Below are positions 18,807-27,495 of a stretch of DNA of 64,000 nt, piece by piece. The notes beneath the pieces were generated by a model. The model had not been told where the DNA came from. It saw only the letters and a program-made list of their open reading frames with translations, and did not search any database. Source of the DNA: Billgrantia campisalis (GTDB lineage: Bacteria > Pseudomonadota > Gammaproteobacteria > Pseudomonadales > Halomonadaceae); the NCBI RefSeq assembly GCF_022341425.1, contig NZ_JABFUC010000001.1, positions 186,001 through 250,000 of the forward strand, in the 5' to 3' direction. The position numbers were made by a program, and so were the translations under genes. Within the stretch, counting starts at the first letter, position 1; every line of letters begins with the position of its first letter.

Positions 18807-19076
18807 TCAGCTTCCTGACCAACTAGCTTGACAGTGGGGGTTCGTCCACTTCCAGGAGGTGCGTCGCCGGTGATTACTGCGGGACTGCGCCTGCTCGGGA
18901 TCCTCGGGATCGTAGCCACCAGAAGTGGCGTTGCGGCGAAGCTCACGGCTGATCGTGCTGCTGTGGATGCCCAGCTCTCTGCCGATTTGGCGCTGGCTCA
19001 CACCCAAGTCATAACGGGCGTGGATCTGGTATCTTTGGGTCTGGATCAGCTGTCGGTATCCCATGCTCTGCTTCAC
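18807..19076 (-). pseudogene. IS30 transposase, N-terminal fragment
   Basis: The first ~75 residues carry the IS30 helix-turn-helix: ARYDLGVSQRQIGRELGIHS followed by STISRELRRN, then GGYDPEDPEQAQ. The reading frame then leaves transposase sequence and ends. The C-terminal end of the same transposase can be read downstream in another frame (about 18703-18810). Roughly 200 internal residues, including the DDE catalytic region, are deleted compared with a normal ~320-340 residue IS30 protein. Confidence 0.85.
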
Positions 19077-19139
19077 TTTGGTCGGTAAAGCTGGAAGGGT
19101 ACCGGCGCTGGCCCTCCTGCTTCTACCGGGTGGTCCAAA

Positions 19140-19167
19140 GCGCTGCGGTTATTCTATGAATCCAGGA
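19140..19167 (-). repeat. IS30 remnant 1, right terminal inverted repeat
   Basis: Read on the minus strand it begins TCCTGGATTCATAGAATAAC and pairs with 18695-18722. It lies upstream of the truncated transposase reading frame, as expected for this family. Confidence 0.8.
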
Positions 19168-19238
19168 CCTCATGAATGAGGCGGGTTGATTACATTCAGT
19201 ATTTGCCGTGACTGACATGATCATCATACTCAAATAAA

Positions 19239-20249
19239 TTACACCGTGGCAATCGGCGTTACGGGTGACCCAACGGCGCCAGTCAAGCGCAAAGGCGGCG
19301 CGGTAAGCATGAAGCGCGAGCGCCCATTGGCCTTGAGCCACTGCGCGAGCTCGGCCAGGTGCCAGAGTTCGCCGAGGTGAATGCCTAACTTGAACAGGCA
19401 GTGCTCATGCAAGGGCAGCGTGGTCGTGCAGCAGTCGGGCACGGCCTTACCGACGTTCTCGACGGCTAGGTTATCGGATGCGATGGCGGCGATACCGGAG
19501 TCGCTGATCCACTGCAACAGACGCTTGTCGTGGCCATCCAGGACGGCGCAAGCTTCTTTCAGGGAGGCGTCGGGCTGCTTGTTCATTCTGAGGATCATGC
19601 GGTCCAGTCCGGTCCAGAGGCAGAGTACATCGCCCTTTTCCACCTGCACGCCGTCCGTCTCGAGGATACCCATCAACTCGTCATAGCCCACTTCACGGCG
19701 GGGAAACTCGCCGCAATGGCTGAACAGGTCGACCATCACACCTCGACCCTGCACCCCGTGGACGGCCATCTGCTCGATGCCCAGCGCGGCCGCAAAGGAG
19801 GTGTTGTCATCGGCAAGGGCAATATCACTGCCCGCCATAAAACCGTTGTAATACAAAGGCTCGGGATCGCCATCACCATCTGCGTCAAAGAGTGAACCGC
19901 GATGGGCCAGAGAATCCCACTGGGTGGAATACTGGGTGTGCAGCAATACGGCATCGTCCGACGCGATATCGGTGAGCTTGAGGTTTTTCTTGCGCCACTC
20001 GTAATTGTAATAGGGTTCGTCGTTACGGATCACAGGACGTAACTGGGGGGGAAAGCGAACGGGGCTCAGGAGGTTGCCCCCGGGGTAATCCAAAGGCAAG
20101 CTCAGGCAGAAGGTCTTGCCCACCCGTATCTCGACGGCGCCTTGCAATACCTTGGCTTCATCCATGAGGTTGAGGCGACCGATCTGGTCGTCCTCACCAA
20201 ACTCCCCCCAGTTGGCCCCTTCAGGGCGGTTTCTCCAGCGCTTGCTCAT
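19239..20249 (-). CDS. cyclase family protein (kynurenine formamidase-like fold)
   Basis: A 336-residue protein of the metal-dependent cyclase/formamidase superfamily. The usual HxGTHxDxPxH site is replaced by HTQYSTQWDSLAHRG (His104 to Gly118), a variant seen in a subgroup that reads STQWD. Later conserved pieces are VHGVQGRGVMVDLF, GDVLCLWTG and IAAIASDNLAVE. Members hydrolyse amides or act on cyclic substrates. The ATG at 20249 overlaps the stop of the lyase gene by ATGA with GGAGAG upstream; an earlier in-frame start lies inside the lyase gene. Pairing with a fumarase-superfamily lyase suggests consecutive steps on one small acid or amide. Confidence 0.8.
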   Translation of the reverse strand: MSKRWRNRPEGANWGEFGEDDQIGRLNLMDEAKVLQGAVEIRVGKTFCLSLPLDYPGGNLLSPVRFPPQLRPVIRNDEPYYNYEWRKKNLKLTDIASDDAVLLHTQYSTQWDSLAHRGSLFDADGDGDPEPLYYNGFMAGSDIALADDNTSFAAALGIEQMAVHGVQGRGVMVDLFSHCGEFPRREVGYDELMGILETDGVQVEKGDVLCLWTGLDRMILRMNKQPDASLKEACAVLDGHDKRLLQWISDSGIAAIASDNLAVENVGKAVPDCCTTTLPLHEHCLFKLGIHLGELWHLAELAQWLKANGRSRFMLTAPPLRLTGAVGSPVTPIATV

Positions 20250-21610
20250 GCCCTCTCCTTCATTGCTTCCCACTTGGCTAACACGGCATCCACCATGGCG
20301 CCGGCAGAACCGGTGTAGTTGGCGGGGTCCAGCAATACGTCCAACTGCTCCACCGTGACGTGTTCCATGATGGCCTGGTCCTCGATAAGTGTTTCCCGCA
20401 GGGTCTGGCCGGCATCGTTGGCGCGACCCGCGGCGGTAAAGACCAGATCGTGGGCCTGGTTACGGCCTATCAACGGGGCGATCCCCATCATTACGGCCTC
20501 GGCCATGAGCAAGCCACCTCCCAGATTCAGGTTGGCGCGCATCTGAGCGGCATCCACCTCCAGATCACCCAGTATGTCGAGGCTTTGGGAAAGGCTGCCA
20601 GAGGCCAGCATGAATGCCTCGGGAATGACCATCCATTCGATGGGCATGGCCCCCACTGCCCGCTCGTGCTCCTGGATCATGGCGGAGAACTGGGCCGCCG
20701 AGAATTCACGCATGCGATGGGCGATGGCGATGATGCGCGGGCAGGCGATAGGATTACGCTTCTGAGGCAGGGTGCTGCTGGCCCCACGCCCTGTCTGATA
20801 GGGTTCACGCACCTCATTGACCTCGGTACGCATCAAGGTGGCAATTTCTGTCGCCACCTTGCCCAGGGTGCTGGTGACCAACACCAACCAGTTCACCATC
20901 TCCGCCCAGCTGTCTCGTGCGGTGTGCCAGGTCACAGTGGGCGCTGCTAGGTCCAGCTCCGCCATCATCGCCCGCTGAACGGCCAGGCCATCCTTGCCGA
21001 GAGTGGCCAGCGTGCCCACAGCACCGGCACACTGCCCCACCAGCACACGCGTCTTCACCTCGGCAAGGCGCTCCTTGTGGCGCAGCATCTCATCCAGCCA
21101 TACCGCAACCTTATAACCGAAGGTGATCGGCGCGGCCTGCTGCTGAAAGGTGCGCCCTGCCATCACGGTATTGCGATGCGTCTCGGCCAGTTTGGCCAAG
21201 GCCGCGATCAGGGCATTGAGATCCTGCTCCAGCAGCGCAATGCCCTCGCGCATCTGCAGCACCAGGCCGGTATCGAGGATGTCCTGGGTGGTGGAACCCC
21301 AGTGGACCCAGCGCCCCGATTCGGGATCGCAGGCCTTGGCTAACTGGTGCACCAACGGCATGATGGGAAAGCCAACTCGATTAAACTCAACCTTCATGGC
21401 CTGCAGATCGAGATTCTCCAACTTGGCCGCCTCGGCAATGGCATCCGCTGCCTGCTGAGGAATCACGCCGACACGGGCCTCTCCTTTGGCGAGAGCGACC
21501 TCGGCAGCCAGCCAGGCGTTGATGCGGCCCTCGTCAGAGAAGACGTTTGTCATGGCCGAGGTACCATACATGCCTTTATAATAAAAAGAGTCTAATATAG
21601 AGGAAGCCAT
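20246..21610 (-). CDS. adenylosuccinate lyase/3-carboxymuconate cycloisomerase-like lyase
   Basis: A 454-residue member of the aspartase/fumarase superfamily. The signature loop is GRGASSTLPQKRNPIACPRI near residues 277-296. Other superfamily blocks are VHWGSTTQDILDTG near 101-114 and MAGRTFQQQAAPITFG near 148-163. Length and motifs are closest to the PcaB/PurB side of the family; the genomic setting is neither purine nor protocatechuate metabolism. It should catalyse beta-elimination releasing fumarate or an analogue, or a cycloisomerisation. The upstream 179 bases (21611-21789) are AT-rich and show no gene. It is translationally coupled to the cyclase. Confidence 0.83.
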   Translation of the reverse strand: MASSILDSFYYKGMYGTSAMTNVFSDEGRINAWLAAEVALAKGEARVGVIPQQAADAIAEAAKLENLDLQAMKVEFNRVGFPIMPLVHQLAKACDPESGRWVHWGSTTQDILDTGLVLQMREGIALLEQDLNALIAALAKLAETHRNTVMAGRTFQQQAAPITFGYKVAVWLDEMLRHKERLAEVKTRVLVGQCAGAVGTLATLGKDGLAVQRAMMAELDLAAPTVTWHTARDSWAEMVNWLVLVTSTLGKVATEIATLMRTEVNEVREPYQTGRGASSTLPQKRNPIACPRIIAIAHRMREFSAAQFSAMIQEHERAVGAMPIEWMVIPEAFMLASGSLSQSLDILGDLEVDAAQMRANLNLGGGLLMAEAVMMGIAPLIGRNQAHDLVFTAAGRANDAGQTLRETLIEDQAIMEHVTVEQLDVLLDPANYTGSAGAMVDAVLAKWEAMKERA

Positions 21611-21789
21611 ACTGCCTCAACTAAAAATGATATAGCTAAAAATTTATACTCTCAGGAAACAATTAATCAATCAACTGAGAGATCTTGTATCTTCACAAGT
21701 ATTTATTTCAGCGCACAACCTTAACTTTCTTACCAACTTAAGTGGTCAAATAGTACAGCTGAGGCAACGAACGGGCAGCGTCGATAGCA

Positions 21790-22629
21790 TCAGCCGCCTA
21801 AAGCTGAGTTTTTTAGCCTCTCCCCTTGCGGGCTATTCCTCTGACTTTTGATAAACTCATACGCCTTCCACGCATTATCACGTGTGTTTTCTGCCGCATC
21901 GACTTCCAGGCAAGGTACCCCATGCTGTCGAGCTGCTTCAACAAAGTGCATTCGTTCAGATCGGTAGATTTCTATGTGGTCCTTAAGACTATTTTTGTCC
22001 AACCCCCAGTGACTGGGGATGACCTTCCCACACTTTTTACGCAGATCAATACGGGATAATATGGTATCCATGTCCCCTACGCAATGAACAATGATACTAT
22101 TTTCAACGAGTTTTGAAAAAGCGCCGGGATCTGCGCGGTGCAGAATAAGCAACTCAGGAGCGAAATGCTGAAGCAGGCCAGAATCAACTAGTTTTACCCT
22201 ATTGAAACTAAGCTTGGTAAGCCATACATGATTTGTAACTAACATGTATATGAAATAAAGATGGCGAAGCTTAGCATGTACTGTTCTTCGCTTATCCTCT
22301 GATATTGACTTCAACTTTAATTCAAGTAACTTTTCAAAGCTCGACGGCATTTCATCAAACCCAAGAATCCAGCCACGACCTGGCGGTTCAATGCGGGTGT
22401 ACCCGTAAAGCAAATCAACGCCATTGTTACTCGTTCGCAAGATTTCTTGACAAATGGTCGATTTCCCCACACCTTGCGCCCCAAGAACATGGACCATAAG
22501 AGGTGGTGCCGCCTGGTGAGAGACGGTAGGCCTCTCCCTTGATTTAGCGGACCGGTATCGAACTACATCGAAGCCCATGGCATGGAAGCCCGAGCGCGAT
22601 ATTCGTTTTGCGTAGCTGATGAAATTCAT
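21790..22629 (-). CDS. P-loop kinase-like protein, second of three in the locus
   Basis: A 279-residue protein of unassigned family. Walker A is GAQGVGKS (residues 50-57). An Asp-x-Gly motif occurs in KLVDSGLL (Asp149), exactly 93 residues after the Walker lysine. Then comes IIVHCVGDMDTILSRIDLRKK, the counterpart of the lid segment in the other two proteins, and near the C-terminus HGVPCLEVDA. The ATG at 22629 has AGGA about nine bases upstream; a TTG eight codons earlier has no such site. It is separated from the ATP-grasp gene by an IS30 remnant. Likely a cytosolic small-molecule kinase; substrate unknown. Confidence 0.65.
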   Translation of the reverse strand: MNFISYAKRISRSGFHAMGFDVVRYRSAKSRERPTVSHQAAPPLMVHVLGAQGVGKSTICQEILRTSNNGVDLLYGYTRIEPPGRGWILGFDEMPSSFEKLLELKLKSISEDKRRTVHAKLRHLYFIYMLVTNHVWLTKLSFNRVKLVDSGLLQHFAPELLILHRADPGAFSKLVENSIIVHCVGDMDTILSRIDLRKKCGKVIPSHWGLDKNSLKDHIEIYRSERMHFVEAARQHGVPCLEVDAAENTRDNAWKAYEFIKSQRNSPQGERLKNSALGG

Positions 22630-22653
22630 TGGCGAGATTCCTAAGCCACTCAA

Positions 22654-22837
22654 TCGTTTATTATCATTAAATGAATACGACCCATGAGTCTACAGAAAAG
22701 TGTATTAAAATCAGCCCAAGAAGCAGTCACCAGCACTCGCTTGATGAAACACCGACCATGTGTATCCACAGCATCGAAGCGATCATGGCGGAGGTAGTAC
22801 GCTGACCGAGAGTCAATTGCCCCTTTTCTTTTACCTC
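22654..22837. other. AT-rich spacer without a supported gene
   Basis: Between the kinase-like gene and the second IS30 remnant. One short reading frame covers most of it but has no ribosome binding site or recognisable protein character. I see no terminator or promoter I would defend. Confidence 0.4.
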
Positions 22838-22966
22838 TGGCATGCATAAAATATGCTGCAACACTTTAGGCTATCAAGTGGAAGCTGGAGGACAAGCGCC
22901 GGGACCCACTCCCTGCTTTACCGACCAAGACACAAAAATGCTGCACTTACTGCTTGAATTCAGGCT
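22838..22966 (+). mobile_element. short non-autonomous IS30 derivative (remnant 2)
   Basis: About 129 bases that align with both ends of remnant 1 joined together. Bases 22877-22928 match the sequence upstream of the remnant 1 transposase, including the 14-base GCTTTACCGACCAA. Bases 22938-22962 match its C-terminal end (GCTGCACTTACTGCTTGAAT then TCAGG) with two differences. Everything between is gone, leaving a MITE-like stub in the opposite orientation to remnant 1. The left end is approximate because the outer repeat is degenerate. Confidence 0.65.
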
Positions 22967-22998
22967 CAGAGTTACATACTTTCTTCCAGGCATATCTA

Positions 22999-24240
22999 TT
23001 AATTAAAAACATCTCTTCTAAGTACATCTTCGCCGCATTTTGAAACTACCTTTAACCGTAAAAGAGTAGCACTTATCTTTAAATCAAGGTCGCTTGGTTC
23101 ATTAAATTTAACTATCAAACCCATTACACGGTTCCGGCTGGCGAGGTCATCACAACTCATGGGCATACCCGGCGTCTTGTGTAGGAAGAAATCTTCGACA
23201 GTGCCATCTTCAAGCAGGCTCTCCATGCCTTCAACATGATCGAAGATTCCTCCTGTTCCGTAAAGATGAACGACTGAAACCTTTTCAAATGGCTCTTTCA
23301 CGAAGGAAGTGTCGACCTCATTACCCAGATAAGAGTCTATAACCGCATCAATCAGGTCAAAACTTGTCAAAATCTTTATTTCTCTAAAAACGAGTCCTCC
23401 GCTCACTCTAGGCGCAAATTCAATCACCTTAATATTTTCGCCATCGATGTTGGCCTGCACTAGGATTGGTGTATTCTTTAGCCCAAAGCCTTGAGCGATT
23501 TTTTTGACAGCGTTATTGAAGTTAATCTTAGTGGACTCTGGCAGTATTTCTGGTCCGATTGACATGAATGACTGAAGTGCTTCACTCCCTTGTCTCGATG
23601 GCAAGCTTTTCCGCTTTATATGGATCTCTGACACTTCATCACTGCCAATAAAGAAATAGCCGCTCACCTCAAACCCATGGTTAAAATCTTCTACAATGGC
23701 CTTGCCTGCCCGGGAAAATTCACAAGCAGCCTTTAGCGCGGCCTTCAACTCCTTATCGTTATCTACCTTACGCACTCCTTTTGAGCCGTTGCAATCGCAG
23801 GGTTTTACGACTTTCGGGAAGTGCTCGCAGCAGGGGAAGGAGGAAACTTGATCCGCAGTGACGATATCATACGATGCAGTTGGGACACCCGCATGTAGCA
23901 TCCCCGCTTTCATGAGAGCTTTGTCCGTTACCCTTAGTGACGTCTCATAGGAATAGGGTGCTGGCAAGCCCAGCTGCTCTGCCACGTAACAGGCAGTCAC
24001 GTTGGCTTGATCCACGCAGCCAGATATCACTAGCGATGCATTTTCGTGCCTCGCTATATCAAGAACAGCGTCAAGGTCCAGTGTGCTTTCGCGGATGTGT
24101 CTATCTGCAGAAGGGGCAGCCGGTGGATTTTCATAGTAATCGACCAGAATGGTCTGATAGCCACGATCCCGAAGGTTTTCGATCAAAAACTTGTGGGGGA
24201 TAGTTCCCCCAAGCACAATTGCAACAGGCTTATTCATCAT
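22999..24240 (-). CDS. ATP-grasp domain carboxylate-amine ligase
   Basis: A 413-residue ATP-grasp protein. A Rossmann-like pre-domain starts AIVLGGTIPHKFLIENL. The ATP-binding part has FPKVVKPCDCNGSKGVRKV near residues 141-159 and the metal-site block IKVIEFAPRVSGGLVFREI near 275-295. The layout resembles carbamoyl-phosphate-synthase-like ligases that join a carboxylate to an amine through an acyl phosphate. Its start overlaps the stop of the hydroxyacid dehydrogenase gene by ATGA. In a locus that also makes a likely amino sugar (RmlA, RmlB, DegT), it could attach an acid to that amine; this is inference. Lower in GC than the upstream gene. Confidence 0.82.
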   Translation of the reverse strand: MMNKPVAIVLGGTIPHKFLIENLRDRGYQTILVDYYENPPAAPSADRHIRESTLDLDAVLDIARHENASLVISGCVDQANVTACYVAEQLGLPAPYSYETSLRVTDKALMKAGMLHAGVPTASYDIVTADQVSSFPCCEHFPKVVKPCDCNGSKGVRKVDNDKELKAALKAACEFSRAGKAIVEDFNHGFEVSGYFFIGSDEVSEIHIKRKSLPSRQGSEALQSFMSIGPEILPESTKINFNNAVKKIAQGFGLKNTPILVQANIDGENIKVIEFAPRVSGGLVFREIKILTSFDLIDAVIDSYLGNEVDTSFVKEPFEKVSVVHLYGTGGIFDHVEGMESLLEDGTVEDFFLHKTPGMPMSCDDLASRNRVMGLIVKFNEPSDLDLKISATLLRLKVVSKCGEDVLRRDVFN

Positions 24241-25205
24241 TTAATTTCTTTCGCCGTCATTATTTCAAGGTTTCTGGCATCAAATAGCGCAATATTACTG
24301 AATGCCTTCCTGATTAATTCGCCAAACGTTTCAGCCGTGATACCACCAATATGTGGCGTCATCACGATATTATTCATGCCCTTGAAGGGATGGTCTGATG
24401 GCAGCGGCTCTTTAGCGAAGGCATCCAAACCCGCACCGGCAACGTGTCCTGATTGTAGTGCGCCCAGCAGGGCAGCTTCGTCTATCAATGCCCCCCGGGA
24501 AGTATTGATCACCACGGCCCCCGGTTTCATATCGGCCAACTCGGCCTCGCCGATAAGGTTGCGGGTATCTGCGGTTAGCGCACAGTGCAGGCTGATGATG
24601 TCTGAAGTGCTCAGCAGTTCTTGCAGGGGCAGGTAGCGTACACCGAGCCGCTGCTCCTGGTCGGCTGAGAGGCGATGGCGCTTGTGATAAACCGTATGAA
24701 CACCAAACCCCTTGAGCATCTCGGCAACGTAGCTGCCGATGTTGCCCAGGCCAATCAGGCCAACCTGTTTGTCAAATAGATCATGGCACCTTATTCCCAC
24801 GTCGTGTTTGACCCACTGCCCGCCGTGGGTCATGGCGTTGACCTCACCCAGTTTCCGCAGGGTGCCCAGCATTAGCATGGCGGTGTGTTCGGCCACGCTG
24901 CGGGAATTGACCCCTTCATTCACGTACAGCGGAATTCCCCGCTGGCGAATGGCGTCCAGATCCAGTGAATCGAGCCCCACCCCGGATCGCTGGATCATTT
25001 TCAGTCTCGGTGCTGCCTCGAGTACCTTGGCGTCAACGCGTGTACGCCCGCCCGCCAGCAGGTAATCCGCCTGGGGGGCCTGGCGAATCACCTCCTCCTG
25101 GCCCGGCTGGTCGAGGGCGAGCAATTCAAACCCCTCCGGCACCAGCCTCTTGACAAAGCTCAGGGGCTCTGGACGGTAATAATTGGTCAGCAGAATCTTC
25201 GGCAT
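24237..25205 (-). CDS. D-2-hydroxyacid dehydrogenase, phosphoglycerate dehydrogenase-like
   Basis: A 322-residue NAD(P)-dependent 2-hydroxyacid dehydrogenase. The coenzyme site is VGLIGLGNIGSYVAEML, followed by a basic stretch (YHKRHR) that hints at NADP. Catalytic residues are visible: Arg in NTSRGALID, Glu in FAKEPLPSDHPF and His in MTPHIGG. The N-terminal substrate domain contains LLAGGRTRVDAKVLEAAP. There is no ACT domain, so it is not the regulated serine-pathway SerA. It overlaps the TIM-barrel gene by one base (TGATG) and the ATP-grasp gene by four. Second hydroxyacid dehydrogenase of the locus. Confidence 0.86.
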   Translation of the reverse strand: MPKILLTNYYRPEPLSFVKRLVPEGFELLALDQPGQEEVIRQAPQADYLLAGGRTRVDAKVLEAAPRLKMIQRSGVGLDSLDLDAIRQRGIPLYVNEGVNSRSVAEHTAMLMLGTLRKLGEVNAMTHGGQWVKHDVGIRCHDLFDKQVGLIGLGNIGSYVAEMLKGFGVHTVYHKRHRLSADQEQRLGVRYLPLQELLSTSDIISLHCALTADTRNLIGEAELADMKPGAVVINTSRGALIDEAALLGALQSGHVAGAGLDAFAKEPLPSDHPFKGMNNIVMTPHIGGITAETFGELIRKAFSNIALFDARNLEIMTAKEIK

Positions 25206-26092
25206 CAGCTTTCCTGGTCTGACCAGATAGCTTCCGGGTAGTACTGGTCGATCATCCGCTTGACCAGCAGCACCTGCTTGGCCCGCGCCCGTGCATCGGC
25301 CTCGGTCGTGTCCCAGCTATGGGTCTTGGCGACCGACCCGCCGGTTTTCAGATAGATGGGTGCGGCTACCCGGATCATCTCCGGTACTTCGTAGTGGCGG
25401 ATAAAGCCCCCCGTGGACGCAGGATTTTCGGTATGGATGTCGAGGGGGATATCAATGGCCTGGCGCATGGCCGCGAGCATCTGCAGTTGGATATCGCGGA
25501 CGGGGTTGAGGGAGTCGGCCCCAGTCTGCTCCAGCAGTTTGGCCGCGCAGGGGTTGCCGTGGCCGCAGTGGGCCGACACCTTGAACCGGCACTCCGTCGG
25601 GATTTCTCCGGCCTTTCTGGCCTCATTGAGCACCCAGAGGCAGCCTTCGTCGTAGACGAGAAATGAGCGACAGCCCAGTCTGGCGGCGCGCTTAACGTCT
25701 TCCAACGCCCGCACGATCTGCTCCTGGCCCCGCAGGCGGTACCCCATTCGCTGGCCTTCGGGGGTATTCACCGAGGCGCTGGTATCGGTAGTGGCCCGGG
25801 GGCCTATCGCCAGTATCAGTTCCACCTGGTACCGCTCGGCCATGGCAGCCATGGCCTGGATTTCTTCATTTGTCAGGGACATGATGCCTTTGGTCTGGGT
25901 CACCCGGTGTATAGGTAAACCGTATTTTTCCAGTTCAACCAGCAGCGCTTTCATGGCGCCGGGACCCTGGATGCCGGGCACTTCGAAGCGGTATTGGCCG
26001 CCGTCGGCGAAACGCTTGGTCGAGGTAGGCAGGTCGTAGCGATCCCCTTCGGGGAGTCCGAGGCGGGCAAGGAAGGCGCGGGTCTCTTTCAT
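25205..26092 (-). CDS. TIM-barrel protein of uncertain function (U32-peptidase-like)
   Basis: A 295-residue protein that I place only loosely. Repeating beta-alpha pieces such as GIMSLTNEEIQAMAAMAERY, VELILAIGPR, SFLVYDEGCLWVLNEA, FKVSAHCGHGNPCAAKLLEQ, LDIHTENPASTGGFIRHY and APIYLKTGG suggest a TIM barrel with a cysteine/histidine-rich site (SAHCGHGNPC). Some relatives are labelled U32 peptidase. The start at 26092 has AGGA about eight bases upstream; the longer reading frame has none. It lies between the broken MmgE/PrpD gene and the hydroxyacid dehydrogenase and probably acts in the same small-molecule route. Confidence 0.6.
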   Translation of the reverse strand: MKETRAFLARLGLPEGDRYDLPTSTKRFADGGQYRFEVPGIQGPGAMKALLVELEKYGLPIHRVTQTKGIMSLTNEEIQAMAAMAERYQVELILAIGPRATTDTSASVNTPEGQRMGYRLRGQEQIVRALEDVKRAARLGCRSFLVYDEGCLWVLNEARKAGEIPTECRFKVSAHCGHGNPCAAKLLEQTGADSLNPVRDIQLQMLAAMRQAIDIPLDIHTENPASTGGFIRHYEVPEMIRVAAPIYLKTGGSVAKTHSWDTTEADARARAKQVLLVKRMIDQYYPEAIWSDQES

Positions 26093-26121
26093 CGGTGGAT
26101 TCCTTTTGCTGGGCAAAACAC

Positions 26122-27493
26122 TTAAGGCGATTCGCGGCTCAAACGGGGCCACAGCGACGAGAGGTCGCCATCGAGCTGGTCGATCTGTTGCAAGAGGCTT
26201 CGGGCATGGGGCCGATCGTGACCGGCGAATGCCATCAATTCGATGAATTTGGCTTCCATTTCATCCGGGCTGAGTGGCGTCTCCGGCTCGCCCTTGGGCA
26301 GTTCTAATGTTGCCTCACGTTGGGTGCCGTCATTCAGGGTGATCTCCACCCGTGCCATGCGCTGTGCGGTACCCGCTGTGTCATGCCAGGATCTTCCACG
26401 ACTCGCACCTTGCGGGTGAGGGCCTGGATAACGGGATTGGCCAGCCGCTCCTTGGAAAAGGCGGCCATACCCGCCTCCCCGGTGACCAAGGCTACGGCCA
26501 CACTATAGGGAATACTCATTTTTCCCGATGCCGGGCTGGGTATGTCCCGGTGATCGTGAAGGTGAACCGCGTAACGGTGAGTGGTGACGGTAATGGCTTC
26601 CACCACCTCCGGTGTCAGCTTGTGCTCTGCCCGCAGGGCGAGGGTGGCTTCCATGGGGGCATGACAGTGGCGGCAGGCGGCGTAGGGTTTGATGTAGATC
26701 TCATGGGCCAATGCCCCCCGCTAGGCCACCGCTCCATCAGGGTTTCGCCGGGTATGCCAGTGATCATCTGCACGAAACCCAGTTCGCCCTCGAGCACATC
26801 TTCGGGGCCGTTGAGCCCGGTCTGGGCGATGGTAGCGGCGTTATAGCCCGCAAGGGCCGCCTGCCCGGTGTTGTAAGGCTTGAGCTGGGACGCCCCCCTG
26901 ATCACCTTGAGGCTACCCGCCGCACCCGTGACAGCCGCACTGAAGGCGACCTTCATCTGCTCTCGGGACAAGCCCAAGAGAGTGGCCACGCCCATGGCGG
27001 CGCCGATCGTGCCGCACACCCCGGACGCATGGTAACCGCGCTCTTTCAGTTGTGGCTGAAGCCACCGCGCCATGCGCAAGGTGGACTCATAGCCGGTGAG
27101 GATTGCGCGCCATAGATCCATGCTGCAGAAGGAACGCCCGGGGGGCGGTGAACAAGCGGCAGCGAGGATGGCCGAGATCACCGGGGCGCCTGGGTGAACC
27201 ATGCCGTGGCGCTCCCCATCGTCCAGCTCGGCGGCATGGGCGCTCATGCCGTTGCACAATGCCGCCGTGCGGGGATCGCTAGTGGCGGCCAGGCCAATAA
27301 GAGGGGCGGTGCCATGGCCCGTGTGGTGTGCCAGCAGGGCACGCAGCTCGCACTCCAGTAACCGTGCCCCGGCAAAGGTCACGCCCAGATAGTCGATGAG
27401 CCGCCCGCGGCAGAATGTGATGTCCTGAGCCTGGAGGGGCTGAATGGACGTAGCGTAAAGTTCATCGACAATGCGGTCGGTCAGGGTGGCCAT
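26122..27493 (-). pseudogene. MmgE/PrpD family gene broken by two frameshifts
   Basis: Three consecutive reading frames together give one full-length (~455 residue) MmgE/PrpD protein. The N-terminal part (27493 to about 26715) has SAHAAELDDGERHGMVHPGA. The middle part (26711-26334) has KPYAACRHCHAPMEATLAL, and the C-terminal part (26358-26122) ends SSLWPRLSRESP. The first break is at a run of six Gs at 26715-26720, where one more G would restore AHEIYIKPYAA. The second is near 26356-26361, where one missing base separates VPHSA from MARVEITL. Intact members dehydrate 2-methylcitrate-like acids. Either a decayed gene or two sequencing errors. Confidence 0.85.
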
Positions 27494-27495
27494 GC

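Larger units (their letters stand above)
18695..19167 (-). mobile_element. internally deleted IS30-family element (remnant 1)
   Basis: A 473-base element bounded by imperfect inverted repeats, 18695-18722 and 19140-19167, which match at 22 of 28 positions (both begin TCCTG). On the minus strand the N-terminal transposase part (from 19076) keeps the helix-turn-helix. It runs out of frame into the last ~35 codons of a typical IS30 C-terminus (LNGRPRKRLGYRTP onward, stop at 18703-18705). The catalytic DDE core is missing, so the element is dead in cis. I see no clear target duplication. It separates the glycosyltransferase block from the cyclase/lyase block. Confidence 0.85.

Noticed and set aside
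22650-22847. 65-codon minus-strand frame in the spacer before the second IS30 remnant
   Set aside because: No ribosome binding site and no family resemblance; it ends in the remnant region.
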